Shown here in pieces: positions 1 through 10,260 of a stretch of DNA of 64,000 nt (the stretch's first letter is position 1; every line of letters begins with the position of its first letter). This DNA is from Ochotona curzoniae. Its lineage: Eukaryota; Chordata; Mammalia; Lagomorpha; Ochotonidae. Made by a program: the position numbers and the translations under genes. The notes below the pieces were generated by a model. It worked only from the letters and a program-made list of their open reading frames with translations. It did not search any database and was not told the DNA's origin. The stretch lies in assembly GCF_017591425.1 (NCBI RefSeq), contig NW_024466004.1:35652501-35716500 (forward strand). The letters are read 5' to 3'.

Positions 1-529
1 GGTAACTGTACCTTTTAGTAGATACCACAATGTATGCATTTATTCATAATATATGTTAAAGAAAAATAGAGGGAGAAATGCTATTTCTGAAGAACTAAAA
101 ATAACAAATAATAGCAGTTTCCAATCTTCATGAAATAAATTTTTGCTTTCATTGTGCACAAAGAACATGGTTACATCATTTGAAGAGTCCTCAGAATATT
201 TTGTTTATAAAATAAATTATTCCACAAATCCAAGATGACAACTGCCACAGATCTTAGCTATATGACACCATTGGTGTTAGTATTTACAGAGATGGACATC
301 TGTTTCTATAAGAGAACTGGAGCAGTTTGCAGAGCAGTCAGAACAGAAGGCTTGCTTGGGACAATTCCTGCTGCCTGTTCTCTGGTGAGACTTTCCCAGA
401 TAACTGGCTCTGTCCAGGAGAGATGTACAACTTTCCTCTAATTTGAGTCAGATTCTGAATCCCTAATTAATTATGAAAGAAAAAAAATAAATGACCAGAA
501 ACCTTCAATGATAATATGTCCCTAGAAAT
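1..529. other. No recognised feature (AT-rich unique DNA)
   Basis: I see no repeat family, RNA gene or credible coding region here. A 68-codon plus-strand frame at 235-441 has no recognisable motif and its length is expected by chance. Confidence 0.6.
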
Positions 530-800
530 GTGTATTTTGAAGCCTAACCTGCAGGATCTCAGAAGAAATTGGGTTTGGGCATTTTTCTTTAGGGAGATGA
601 TTAAGTTTAAAAAGGCATTGAACTAACCCTTTCTGGTATTATGAAAAGAGAGCTCTTGGACCCAGAGTGTGGAAAGATAACGTGAAGATGTAGGGAAAAG
701 ACAACGATCCACCAGCCAAGGTAAGAGACCTCAGCAGAAATTAAACCTTCCATGCCCTTCACCCTGGGATTCCAGTATGAAGAGGCTCTGAGGGTCTTTA
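530..800 (+). mobile_element. MaLR (MLT1-like) LTR fragment
   Basis: Decayed LTR of the mammalian ERVL-MaLR class. Landmarks in order: 'TTGAAGCCTAACCT', a 'GGGAGATGATTAAG' block (the family usually has GGAGGTAATTAAG), a 'CTCAGCAGAAATTAAACC' block, and a 'CACCCTGGGATTCCAG' block matching the usual 'CTTGGACTTCCAG' region before the polyadenylation zone. The order fits an MLT1-type LTR on the plus strand. The terminal part is not clear. The class call comes from remembered consensus. Confidence 0.6.
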
Positions 801-1739
801 TAAAAAGAAAACTCTTTTTATTTTAAAACTTCCTTCATTCTCTATGTTGGTGCATTTTCAGACTCTTTACAGGAGATCTCTATTTATAAACTCAATCTTT
901 GATTGTCCCCAGTAACGTAAACAGGTAGATGTACACATCTGATTTCATTGTCAGGAACATTTGTTGAAGAAGGATTCATGGTGAAAGTCGGTGCTAAGAA
1001 GACAGTAATGACATGTGGATGCTGCTGGCCTTCATAACTACCCTTACAACCTCCTTCTATTCTGCACAGTTTTTCTGGAGTTCACAAATTTCTAATGCAC
1101 AGAGCAGGCTGTAGTATCTGAACTGAACCTGAATGTTTCTAAAGCAGCCTTGGGGGTCTAGAGCACTCTGAGGCATTGAGGAGACTTATGTATTGAAAAT
1201 GTGAACAAAGAAAACATCCCAACTCAAGAGTCTCTAGGCTAGGAGTTGGCACCAAGAAAGTGCCTAGACAGCAGTGAGTTCCCTGAGACTATCCTTTCTC
1301 TGGTCCCCTCTAAAACAAACTCAGGTGTTCCACTGCAGAATACTTCCTTGTTCAAAAATATTCCCTGCTCCGTCTGACTAAGGCTTTACTTTCCAATCCT
1401 ATGGTTGTCAAGCTTATCCTTGTGATTTCTTCTCAGTCTAGAAAAAGCAACACATATCACTGATAGAGGTTGCAGCAACCAGCAGGTGTATTTCTTCCTG
1501 TTTCTCCACGGTCCTCATCATAAAACCAACAATGATCCAAAGCATACTGCTTATCCTGATTACAGAGTAAAGGGTACAGGAAGCCGAGTTGTGGGTCATC
1601 TATTATAGACCAGTATAAACAAGGATGGTGCAAACCATTTATAGAAAGACCAAATGAAAGATAAATGTACTGTGGTGCAAAGATTTCTCTGAAATCCGTG
1701 GATAATTCTTTCACTACAATCACTTTCCATAAACCTTTT
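801..1739. other. No recognised feature
   Basis: Unique-looking sequence. An 88-codon minus-strand frame lies at 1457-1723, without a family I recognise and without promoter or splice context. Confidence 0.5.
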
Positions 1740-1825
1740 AATAACTCTCAGTACATGGATTTCAATCATTTTTACACCAAAATAACTTTCCTTTTAAGTT
1801 CATTTTAATGAACTTTTCAAAGTAC
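1740..1825. mobile_element. Mariner-derived MITE end (MADE2/HSMAR2-like)
   Basis: The stretch contains 'CATGGATTTCAATCATTTTT', then 'CACCAAAATAACTTT', then 'AATGAACTTTTCAAAGTACT'. That order matches the right-hand part of mammalian mariner MITEs, whose terminal repeat reads roughly ACTTCAAAAAGTTCATGG on the other strand. Two other copies in this window (43718-43914 and 60222-60352) share the layout. The left end is not clear. Confidence 0.5.
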
Positions 1826-2365
1826 TTAATACTGCTAATGTAAAGTGTAAAAAATAAATCTTTGGCTTCTAACCCATTGAGATTTACAGGAGTTAGCATG
1901 CACCTCGTCCATTTGTCTAATATAAAATCTAATGACTATCATTTCATAAAACCAAAAATTTCATTGTTATAATACTTTAAAATATATGTAGAAGGGATAT
2001 ATAAGATCTAGTCTGGTATTTTTATTTTTAAGGATATCTCAGAAAAATCTATATTCCATTGGTTTATGTATGCCAAGTAATTATTTATTAGATAACTGTA
2101 GATTAAAGAGTTGAAGATTCAAATTTAGGATCATAATTCTCACTTAAAAACTGAAAGCTTTTCATTCAACCTGCCAGCATGAGAACATATGCTTTTTTCC
2201 CCTTCCCCCATGCCATATATTGTATTATGTACATGCTCAGAACCAGTTGTCCCCAGAATACCTTGGAGTCATAAGATTCTCTTTCACCTTAGAAAACTAT
2301 GATCCCAGATACATTCCAGTCCTGTATGAACTTTAAGCAACTGGAAAGTTCCAGCTATGCTGTTA
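1826..2365. other. No recognised feature (AT-rich)
   Basis: A/T-rich unique sequence without a recognisable repeat, gene or regulatory motif. Confidence 0.55.
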
Positions 2366-5090
2366 TTTTTTTATAATAAATTTATTTTTGGTGATGTTTA
2401 CACAATTGAGAAGGATATATGCCCCACCAATTAGAGTGGGGAGGGCCAAGGAATTGGGGAAAGTGGATGAGACAATTACTTCCAATTTTTTTTCTTCCTG
2501 TATCAGAGAAGTGGAGAGAGAAGGAGGGAAGACCACACGCAGCAGCGTAACTGCATCAGTACCTAGGGATGGGGGACGGTCATCCGATCTCATCCCATGG
2601 CCCCTGAAGCAGAGCATGTTCCAAGGGTACTACTTAAGTGGTTTTGATACTTCTGAGATGCTGTTGATTTGTTGCTCCAACAATCCTTCCAAGGTTCACT
2701 GGCTGACATAGTCTACCTTAGAGTCTCCATTCACCCACATACTTGTCAAAGCTTAGCCAGGAGAGTTGTCCAGTTTTTCTGCTCTCCATCCTATGCTGTG
2801 GTCCTGGAAGTCCTCTATAGGCCTCAATGTTCTGTCATACTCCCAGTGTGCATCTGGGCATGACATCCATTGCACAGGCTTCAGCAACCGAGGAGGCACA
2901 ATTCTGACACATGTATTCCATGGTCAAACCACAGACCCTGCAATTATCCCTGTGGTTGGAGTTCTAAATCCAGTAGTCCATTTGTGGGGTGGTCTCCAAA
3001 AAAAACTCACCTAAGGTGACCCCAGACCTGATTCCTGTGTGTGACAGCCAGTGCAGGGCCCAACTCAATCCATCACGCACATCAGCCTACACACACTGGA
3101 GATTGAACTTGCTGGGTCAGTTTTGTCCCCAGTCCCATCTCACATGCAAACCAATGAATATTGTGGGCCAGCCTAACCCTGCCCACCACACACTTGATCC
3201 TTATACACACCAATGGAACTGCAGCCTAGTCAGAGTGCCCTCCAATATTCCCCACCAGGCCTGCCCCTAGGCCTTCCCCCCAGCCCCAGTTTCTACACAT
3301 ACCAGTCTGTACAACAGACTGATCCAGTCCATCTTGCATCCCATTTGGTTCACACACACATCATTAGATGCAATAGCCTAACCAAGTCCAATATCCAGCC
3401 TACACTTACGCCAGCAGGTGCTACCACCTATCTAACAAGACCCATCCCAGCCCTATTTCCCATGCTCACTGGTGTGAGCTGCAACCCATCAGAGAGGTGC
3501 ACACAGTTTCCCTACTAGTCCCACTCCCAGTCCCAGATCTTGCAAATTCAGGTGGTACTGCAGTCCAGGCTGACAGGACCTGTCCCCAATCCCAGCATTT
3601 GCAAGCAGCAATGTCCTGCCAACCTGTACCTACTCTGGCTCATGCATGCACCAGTGAATTCAGTCACTTAGCCAAGCCTGGCTCTCCCCCTAACCCAGCT
3701 CACATGCAAGCCAATAGATTTTGTGCCCTCCTAAGCCTGGTCTTCCCCAAGTACCAGCTCTCACACTCACCAGTAAAAGCACTGGCCCAATAAAACTCCA
3801 GCAGCCCCTCTACTCGGCTCCCCCTTCCAACCCATGGTCTTACATGCATTGGTGGGTGCTGCCGTCCAGTCTAGCAGGGCCCACCTTGTGTTGGCACTCA
3901 CAAGCAAGTGCTACAGGTTAGCTTTGCTCAGCCTGCCCCAAATTTCAGCTCATTTAGGCAGGTTCTATAGTCTACCCAGACCAACTAGCCCTCCCCTAGT
4001 ACTAGCCCTAATGTGAACTGGCTGATGTTGTGGCACAATGCAGCCTGTACAGCACCCATTCCTGGTTCTCAGATCCGGCAGTGAGTGTTGTGAACTGGCC
4101 CAGCCTGGCCTTCCCCCAGAACTGACACACACATATACCAGCAGGTACTGTAACCAGGCCTGGTGTGGTGGGCTGCTACCAGCCTAAGTTCATGAATTCA
4201 CCAGCAGAGACTGCATCCTGACAAAGGAGTCCCCCAAGCTCCTTTATCAGGTCACCTTCCAGTCTCAGCTCTCATGCACACCAGTGGGTTCTTGGCCTAG
4301 CCTTAGTTGGCCCACTTTCTGTCCTAGTAGGTAAAATGAACTTGCCCGACTGGCCCATACCTATTATGGCTCTTTCCATGGGGTGATACATTCTAGTGAC
4401 TCCTGATCAACCCCTAGACCCTCTTCTCATGTGGCTGAACAGATACTGAGACCTAGTCCAGACTTTCTTCCACACACTTTGATCTTATGAGTGTCAGTGG
4501 GTGCTTGAGTCCAGCCTAGTCTGGCACACCCCAGACCCAGTTCACACCCATGCCAAGAGATGTTGCAGCAGTGTCCTGCTCAGTTCACTGCCCCCATTTC
4601 AGCTCTTGCATTCAACAGTGGGAACCACATCCCAGCTGGGAAATCCCATTAGCTCCTTGACCAGACCTGCTCTCAGGGATTGCTGAGTGGCACTGCATGT
4701 GCCAATGGTTGCTCCAACCCAGTACAGCATAATCCATCCCTTGGCTTGGCTTTTTCCATCAAATACTGCAGCCTGGCATTGCCTAGATCACTCTCAGTGG
4801 TAGGTGCTGCAGCTTAGTCCTGCCCAGCCTGCTCTCATTCCTGGCTTTCATACCAACTGGTACATGTGATAGCTTAGCCCAGATTGGCCTGCATTTCATC
4901 CTGGCTCCTGTGCATGCCGGTATGCTATGGTTCGACACAGCCCTGCCCCATTGGCCCCTCTAGAACCAACCCACACACCTGCTGTTCTCACTGTCTGGAT
5001 ACAAACAAGTGTGTATGGCATTACTCTCCTTACTTTGATATCAGGACTTCACCAACCTCAGAAACTCCACTGTCCCTAAGCAAAATGTGA
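2366..5090. repeat. Long C-rich element with degenerate tandem units
   Basis: A left non-repetitive part (about 2366-3010) starts at a T/A-rich run and passes into a degenerate tandem array (about 3015-4990). A recurrent core reads roughly 'CTCACATGCACCAGTGGGTG' followed by 'CTGCAGTCCAGCCTAGCCTG'. Anchors 'CACCAGT/GCCAGC/GGCAGG' recur near 3598, 3647, 3702, 3763, 3842, 3897, 3951, 4008, 4071, 4131 and 4190, a spacing of about 50-80 bp with most near 55-63. The T-rich left edge would fit the A-tail of a retroposed element on the minus strand. I believe this is a lagomorph interspersed repeat but cannot name it. Several overlapping open frames here are by-products of low stop density and encode nothing recognisable. 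Confidence 0.6.
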
Positions 5091-5399
5091 ATTCCATTGT
5101 CTATCCACATTACCAAGAGACATGTTCATATACATCTGGCCATCCCATCAAGTCACAGTTCAACAGAAGTATTTTTCTTATTGTGTCTTGAAGGTTCTTA
5201 CGTCTCTATCTGTATCACTAGACATAAGCAGTTAATGAATGGAATTGTGCATTTCATACGCTACTCCATCAAGTATCAGATATAGGCCATTAAGATCCTT
5301 TACACACATTATATCACCCTGCTCCCTCCATTAAGCGGCAGATACAGACCATTAAGATACTTTACACACATTGTCTCATTCTGCTCAGGCTAATGAGAT
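5091..5399. repeat. Two-copy tandem repeat of about 65 bp, right flank of the C-rich element
   Basis: The unit containing 'CCATTAAGATCCTTTACACA' (about 5262-5325) is followed directly by a second copy with 'CCATTAAGATACTTTACACA' (about 5326-5390). Both include 'TCCATYAAG...CAGATA.AG'. A weaker related block ('CCCATCAAGTCACAGTTCAA') is near 5146. It adjoins the array at 2366-5090 and may belong to the same element. Confidence 0.55.
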
Positions 5400-5740
5400 A
5401 TCAGAGCCTTTGTGACCTGAATAGTAGAGATTACTTCTCGTAGTTCTAAAGTCTGCAGGGTCCAAGTTTAAGATTACAGAAAATCCAGTGTCTGGTGAAG
5501 ATCTCCTTCCTGATTTTCATAGCTATATTCTCATTATGTTCTCACATGGTGAAGAGAGGAATATTTCTCATATGTCCCATATAGTTTGCTCTCTTATAAC
5601 AGCACTAATTCCATCCTGGTTTTCAATCCACATCAACTAGTTATCTACACTCAAAGCTTCCATCTCCAAATACCATCATGTTAGGAATTCAAAATTTGGA
5701 TTGAGGGGTGGGGGACAGGAAACAAACAAGTTGTCCATAA
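5400..5740 (-). mobile_element. MaLR (MLT1-like) LTR, antisense
   Basis: On the plus strand it reads in the antisense order of an MLT1-type LTR: 'AGTCTGCAGGGTCCAAGTTT', 'CCAGTGTCTGGTGAAGATCT', 'TTCTCACATGGTGAAGAGAG', 'ATAACAGCACTAATTCCATC' and 'AATACCATCATGTTAGGAAT'. These match known antisense landmarks (GTCCAAGATCAAG, TCAGTGTCTGGTGAGGG, CTCACATGGTGGAAG, GCACTAATCCCATT, ATACCATCACCTTGGG). The internal region follows at 5741-6160. Confidence 0.7.
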
Positions 5741-6165
5741 TCTTCTGTTACATGTTCCCAAGATGCATGCCCTTCTCATATCTAAATGCATTCATTCCAT
5801 CCAGTCTTCATAGTATTTACTCTCTCCAGCATCAGCTCTGAAATTCTAAGTTCCAAGTTGAACTCAAACATCATCTAAATCACAAATGAGATTTGATATG
5901 TAACTCATCCTGAGGAAAAATTCCCCTTCATTTGTGAGCCTATTAACCCAAATAGGAATTTACATCCAAGACATACTGGTGAGACATGTTGTATATAATC
6001 ATTCCCATTGTAATAGAGAAAAAAAGGGAGGAGGAAAGCTCAATCTTGAGCAGGTTCAAAATCCAGCAAGGCCAACTCGCTAAGATCTTTAGCAGCACAC
6101 AACCTTCTACTCCATGAGCTGTCAAGTTCATGTCAATGCATGGTGCGAGTTAGCCTAAAGAAAAC
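5741..6165 (-). mobile_element. MaLR internal region, antisense
   Basis: This continues the adjacent LTR. 'CATCTAAATCACAAATGAGA', 'TCATCCTGAGGAAAAATTCC', 'TTTGTGAGCCTATTAA', 'ACATACTGGTGAGACA' and 'CAAAATCCAGCAAGGCCAAC' follow the order of MST/MLT1 internal sequence in antisense. Protein-coding capacity is gone. Together with 5400-5740 it is a partial ancient LTR element. Confidence 0.6.
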
Positions 6166-6189
6166 TGTTACATAGAGATTGGCTGAAAA

Positions 6190-6311
6190 CCTGAATTAGG
6201 TGACAATTGACATGGTCAATAAGAGTTAATCTATACTATAGAACAAACAGGTCTTATTGACATTTATAGAACACTTAATCCAACAGATGCAGACTCTACA
6301 TTCTTTTTATT
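6190..6311 (+). mobile_element. L1 ORF2 relic, endonuclease end (segment 1)
   Basis: The plus-strand frame reads close to the end of the L1 ORF2 endonuclease region ('LLTFIEHLIQQMQTLHSF'). The copy is interrupted at 6312 by a minus-strand L1 3' end and resumes at 6546. Confidence 0.65.
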
Positions 6312-6545
6312 TTTTTTATTTTTTTTATTGTTAATAACATTGTATTATGTGATACAATTTTATAGGCACTGGGATTCCTCCCACCCCTTCCACAACCCTA
6401 CCCCCATGGTGGATTCCTCCACCTTGCTGCATAATCACAGTTGAAGTTCAATTGGGATTCATTCATTGCAAGCATATAACTAGCATAGAGTCCAGCATCT
6501 TATTGTCCAGATAAGTTCAGCGGTTTCTAGGGGAGACCTTCTCTT
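6312..6545 (-). mobile_element. 5'-truncated L1 3' end inserted in the L1 relic
   Basis: It starts with a T-rich tract (the poly(A) tail on the minus strand). The minus strand then shows a G-rich tract (about 6381-6416: GGGGGTAGGG...GGGTGGGAGG), typical of L1 3' UTRs. The flanks 'TTCTTTTTATT' and 'TTCTCTTTTCATT' look like a decayed target-site duplication, and the two halves of the host L1 join across it. 9967-10260 carries a related end. Confidence 0.6.
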
Positions 6546-7141
6546 TTCATTGGTGCATGGAATTTACTGTAGGATAGACCATATGCTAGGTCATTAAACA
6601 AGGCTCAACACTTTCAAAAAATTAAATCATACCATGTATCATTTCTGAACACCAGGAAATTTGACTGGAAATTCACAATTCAAGAAATCCTCAACATATG
6701 AAAAAAGCATGCTATTGAATGAGCAGCATGTAATAGAAGAAATCAAATGGGATTTTTTTTTAAATCCTGAAAATAAATAAAGATGCTAGCAAAATATATA
6801 AAAAATTATGGGATATAGCAAAATCAATACATGAGGAAAGTTCATAATCATTAATATCTGTATCAAGAAATCAAAGTGACATCAAATAAACAACTTATCA
6901 ATGCATCCCAAGAACCTAAATAAACAATAAACTGAACAAATGTTAGTAGGAAGAAAAAAATAAAATTAGAGAAGAAATTATCAAAATTGAAACAAAAATG
7001 ACAAAATGAGTGAATTGCAGAGTGGGGCTTTAATTTTTTAAAAAAATTGCCAAAATTCATACACCAATGGCCCAACCAAAAAAAAATAGTGAAAAAGAAT
7101 CAAATCACTAAAAGAAGAGATGAAAAAGCAAATATAATAAT
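6546..7141 (+). mobile_element. L1 ORF2 relic (segment 2)
   Basis: 'GGATAGACCATATGCTAGGT' and 'AAAATTAAATCATACCA' correspond to the ORF2 stretch reading RIDHMLGH...FKKIEII, at the end of the endonuclease domain. Many stops and frameshifts show it is dead. It ends at a 12-bp target site, AAATATAATAAT (7130-7141), used by the next insertion. Confidence 0.7.
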
Positions 7142-7410
7142 CTTGACACTAGAATGCTGGACATTATACTCTTCTCTATACCTATAATGTCAGGATACAC
7201 ACATAAAAGAATGATGAAATTGTGACTGTTGCTGAGAGAGTAAACTATTGTTACAATATAGGGGAAAACAGTTGGCGGGGGAAGGAGATAGGAAAGGGTG
7301 GGAGGGGAAATTCCTGAGCCCAAGGAATTATATTATGAAAAATAAAGAGTTTTCTTAAAAATAGTACATAACAATAATAAATGTTTATGCGCCTATTAAA
7401 AAGAAAAAGA
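7142..7410 (+). mobile_element. 5'-truncated L1 3' end, same strand, with TSD
   Basis: The insertion is flanked by exact 12-bp direct repeats AAATATAATAAT (7130-7141 and 7411-7422). It carries a G-rich tract (7260-7310, GGCGGGGGAAGG...GGGTGGGAGGGG) and 'AAAAATAAAGAG', a polyadenylation-like signal near 7338, and ends in an A-rich tail. This is a typical L1 3' UTR insertion within the older L1. Confidence 0.7.
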
Positions 7411-7715
7411 AAATATAATAATGGACATCACAGATATGCAATGAATAGTCCAACAGCTACATGCCACAGCTACATATTACGAATAGCCACATTCCACAAG
7501 TCTGAAACTAGAAAAACTGGACAGATTTCTGGACACATACAATCTACCTAAACTGAGTCATGATGACATATAAAACCTAAATAGATCAATAACTAAGACA
7601 GAGATTGAATCAATATGAAAGAATCAGGACCTGATGACTTCACTACTGAATTCTACCATAGTTAACTAGTTCCAGCGTTTCTCAAACTGCATAAAACAAT
7701 TGAAAAGAAGGAAAT
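7411..7715 (+). mobile_element. L1 ORF2 relic, start of the RT region (segment 3)
   Basis: The host L1 resumes after the insertion. The frame around 7500-7640 reads 'KLEKLDRFLDTYNLPKLS' then 'NRSITKTEIESI', the spacer and start of the ORF2 reverse transcriptase region, with in-frame stops. Similarity fades after about 7715. Confidence 0.7.
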
Positions 7716-7970
7716 CAGAAACCAGAAAGGGACTTGTGGCATCATTATGCTCCAAAAACTGTTTTGTGAAATATGTGAAATTTGTTCACATGACAGGAAA
7801 AAATATTTTTAAAACATTTTTTAATTTCCTTATAGAAACTTGCCTGGAAATGGTGCACATTCTACCATACAACTCCAAGTTTAATTGTTGCCTGTTTGTG
7901 AATGGGCACTCACAATCACGCAGAAATATTCTTAATATTTAGATCAAGGGACAATATCAATTAAGAACAT

Positions 7971-8205
7971 ATTTATTTAGAATGCATATTGATAGAACGA
8001 AAGACAGAATTCATGCATTCTCTGCTACCCTTCCCCAAATGCTTGCAATAATTGACTCTTGACCAGGCATAAGCTAGGAACCAGATCCACCACACTAGTG
8101 GCAGAGCGCCAAGTACTTAGGTCATCTGCCATTGCATTCGCAGACAACCTTCTTTCAGATGGAAGCAGCTCTAAAAGACTCTGAACCAAGTTGAGTGAGA
8201 AACTG
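7971..8205 (-). mobile_element. C-SINE, old copy
   Basis: Antisense order: 'TATTTATTTAG' A-tail remnant, 'CTTCCCCAAATGCTTGCAAT', 'GAACCAGATCCACC', 'CCAAGTACTTAGGTCATCTG'. Strongly diverged, with no target-site duplication visible. Confidence 0.55.
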
Positions 8206-8634
8206 TCCCGATTATCACAAATTTTGGATTAAAAATGTTTATAAGTCTTAATTTTTCATTTTAATAATATAACTATGTTTACTTATAAAATGCATCTACC
8301 CATAATTACTTAATCTATGTTTTATTTGTATGCTTTTTAACTACATTCATGCTACATTTTTAGACAAATAACTTTAAAGAACATAAATGTTTGATATGAT
8401 TTTTTCGTATGTGGCATCCTTTTTGACAACAGCTACACATTTAGGTTCAGGTCCTTCCAACTCCAAAACTATATCTGCATAATAGGGCATAAATTCCATT
8501 TGGAACCTACCACTCCCCTAACACTGGAGCAGCACGTAAGTGAGCCCTGAAGATAATGCTCAAGTCACTGGGAATTGATACAATAACTGCCATTGTTATC
8601 TCATGAAGAGGTATATTAAAAAAAAAAACCTGGA
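8206..8634. other. No recognised feature (AT-rich)
   Basis: AT-rich unique sequence between two old C-SINEs; nothing assignable. Confidence 0.55.
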
Positions 8635-8955
8635 AATGGCAGATGCTTGGCACAGGGACTAACACTTACAATGCCTTTATCTTATTTCCAAGTCTCTGCT
8701 TCCTTTTGCATTCAGTTTCCTGATGACACATATTTTGAGAAGTAGCAGGTGATGGCTCAAGGACTCAAGTACTTAGTTTCTTGCCTCCCACATAGTAGAC
8801 CTGAATATAGGTCCTGGCTCCTGGTTTTGGTCTAGCCTAGCCTCAGTTATTGCATGCATTTAGGAATAAATCAGATAATGGAAAATCTTCCTCTATTTGA
8901 TTCTGTTTCTCTTTGTCTCTCTCTTTCAAGTAAAATGAAAATAAATAATAAATAA
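8635..8955 (+). mobile_element. C-SINE, old copy
   Basis: Plus-order landmarks: 'GTGATGGCTCAAGGACTCAA', 'CTTGCCTCCCACATAGTAGA', 'CTGGCTCCTGGTTTTGGTCT', a CT-rich 'CTCTTTGTCTCTCTCTTTCA' block and a terminal 'AAATAAATAATAAATAA' tail. The copy is of the older type with the GGTGATGGCTCAAG segment. Confidence 0.75.
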
Positions 8956-8974
8956 CATTGATGTTTAAAACTTA

Positions 8975-9665
8975 AAATGTTAGTCTCATAAGCAGTAGAC
9001 AGGCTGGACTGGACCCTATATTGACTGGCACACAAGAATCAGCTCTGGGTTCATCCCAAGGGAGATTTCTTGGGGGATACCCCCTATTGGACTGCTGGAC
9101 TCAAAACTCTGGCTGCAAGGAAAATCCTGAGATTTTTGGTCTGACCTTGGAATGCACGTATTGGGACTAGGCCTCCCCAGTTGCTGATGCCTGTTCAGTA
9201 GAAAGCATGCCTGGATGCACACAGGGGCCATGACAGCCAAATTATTTTGATCTGCAAAGGAAGTTGTGTGCCATGTCAGATGATGGAAATCAGAACAAGT
9301 TGGATAACTTTCCTGACCAATGTTTGGCAGCAGGTATCTGGGTCTGTGGATGCACCAAGATAGACATTGTTAGCCAATAACCTCTGACAGATTTTCTCAA
9401 CTGTGGAGAAATGAAACCAAGAATGTCTCAGAACTATCAATGTCACTCAAGCAGTATCTTCAGAACATTCTTCTCCAAATCAAGGTTTAAGATGACATCA
9501 ATTGGCATTTCCCATCCCTGGGTGCTAATAGAATATGGCAGCTAGGAGCAGTCGCCTCCCACAGATGTGGGAGAATAAAGGAAAAGGAATTTGTCCCACC
9601 CAACTTGTCTCATGCCTTATTGGTCCTCATGGGCATACATCCTTCTCAACCATGTAAACGGCATC
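8975..9665. other. Unassigned repeat-like block
   Basis: About 690 bp with a composition unlike its AT-rich flanks. It reads like lagomorph interspersed sequence, possibly an untranslated or internal part of a lagomorph L1, but I cannot place it. A 74-codon minus-strand frame (9016-9240) has no recognisable domain. Confidence 0.3.
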
Positions 9666-9966
9666 AAAAGTAAAATAAAATGCCAGCTTCAAATATAGAG
9701 AAAGAATGGTTCATGCTTCATCTGAGCACTGATCCTCCCTGTTGTTGCTGCTTCTCCCTGTAGAAGTGGAGTTAACCATCTGGGCCTTTCTGTGAGCCCC
9801 TGAAATTTCCTCTGCCTGGAGTCGCTGGAACAGGGAAACACAGAAACAGAGAAATAATGGGACAGTAGTGGAGAACCAAAAGAAAGGAGCTGCCTTTTCT
9901 TCAGCCCAAGGTTAAGAAAAATAACTGTTATGAACAGGGGTACAGATATATGCTCTCTTTTATGCT

Positions 9967-10260
9967 TTTCAAATGTATTATTATCATTATTAATATTATT
10001 ATTATTATTATTTTCCATGATACAGTTTTCTAGGTATAGGTATTCCCACTTCCCCAAAATGCCCCATATTATCACATTAGTGTAGTCCTTTAGTAACAGT
10101 TACAAGTTTAACATTCTGCTATTTAAGTGTATCATGAAATTGTAGGTACAAGGCAAATTCTTTTAAACAGAAAGTATTAAGAGCAAACTTTCAATTGTTA
10201 AGTCTAGTTAGAAAAAACAAAGGTCTGCTATTTTGAAGTATATATCACCAGGAAGCAGGG
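9967..10260 (-). mobile_element. L1 3' end, antisense, with ATT microsatellite
   Basis: An (ATT)n tract (about 9980-10012) sits where the poly(A) tail of a minus-strand element would be. It is followed by 'CATGATACAGTTTTCTAGGT' and 'AGGTATTCCCACTTCCCC', which parallels 'GTGATACAATTTTATAGGCA' and 'GGGATTCCTCCCACCCC' at 6352-6388. It is a related, diverged copy of that L1 3' end. Confidence 0.5.

Noticed and set aside
1457..1723. 88-codon minus-strand frame with protein-like composition
   Set aside because: No recognised family, no splice or promoter context, and such lengths are expected by chance in 64 kb.
2388..4016. Chain of overlapping plus-strand frames of 60-107 codons
   Set aside because: All fall in the C-rich tandem-unit element; frames shift between neighbours and the peptides only mirror the repeat (Pro/Ser/Thr/His-rich). 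Not a gene.
3015..4990. Regularly spaced repeats considered as a CRISPR array
   Set aside because: Units are degenerate, vary from about 50 to 80 bp, and there is no constant repeat with unique spacers; the genome is mammalian.
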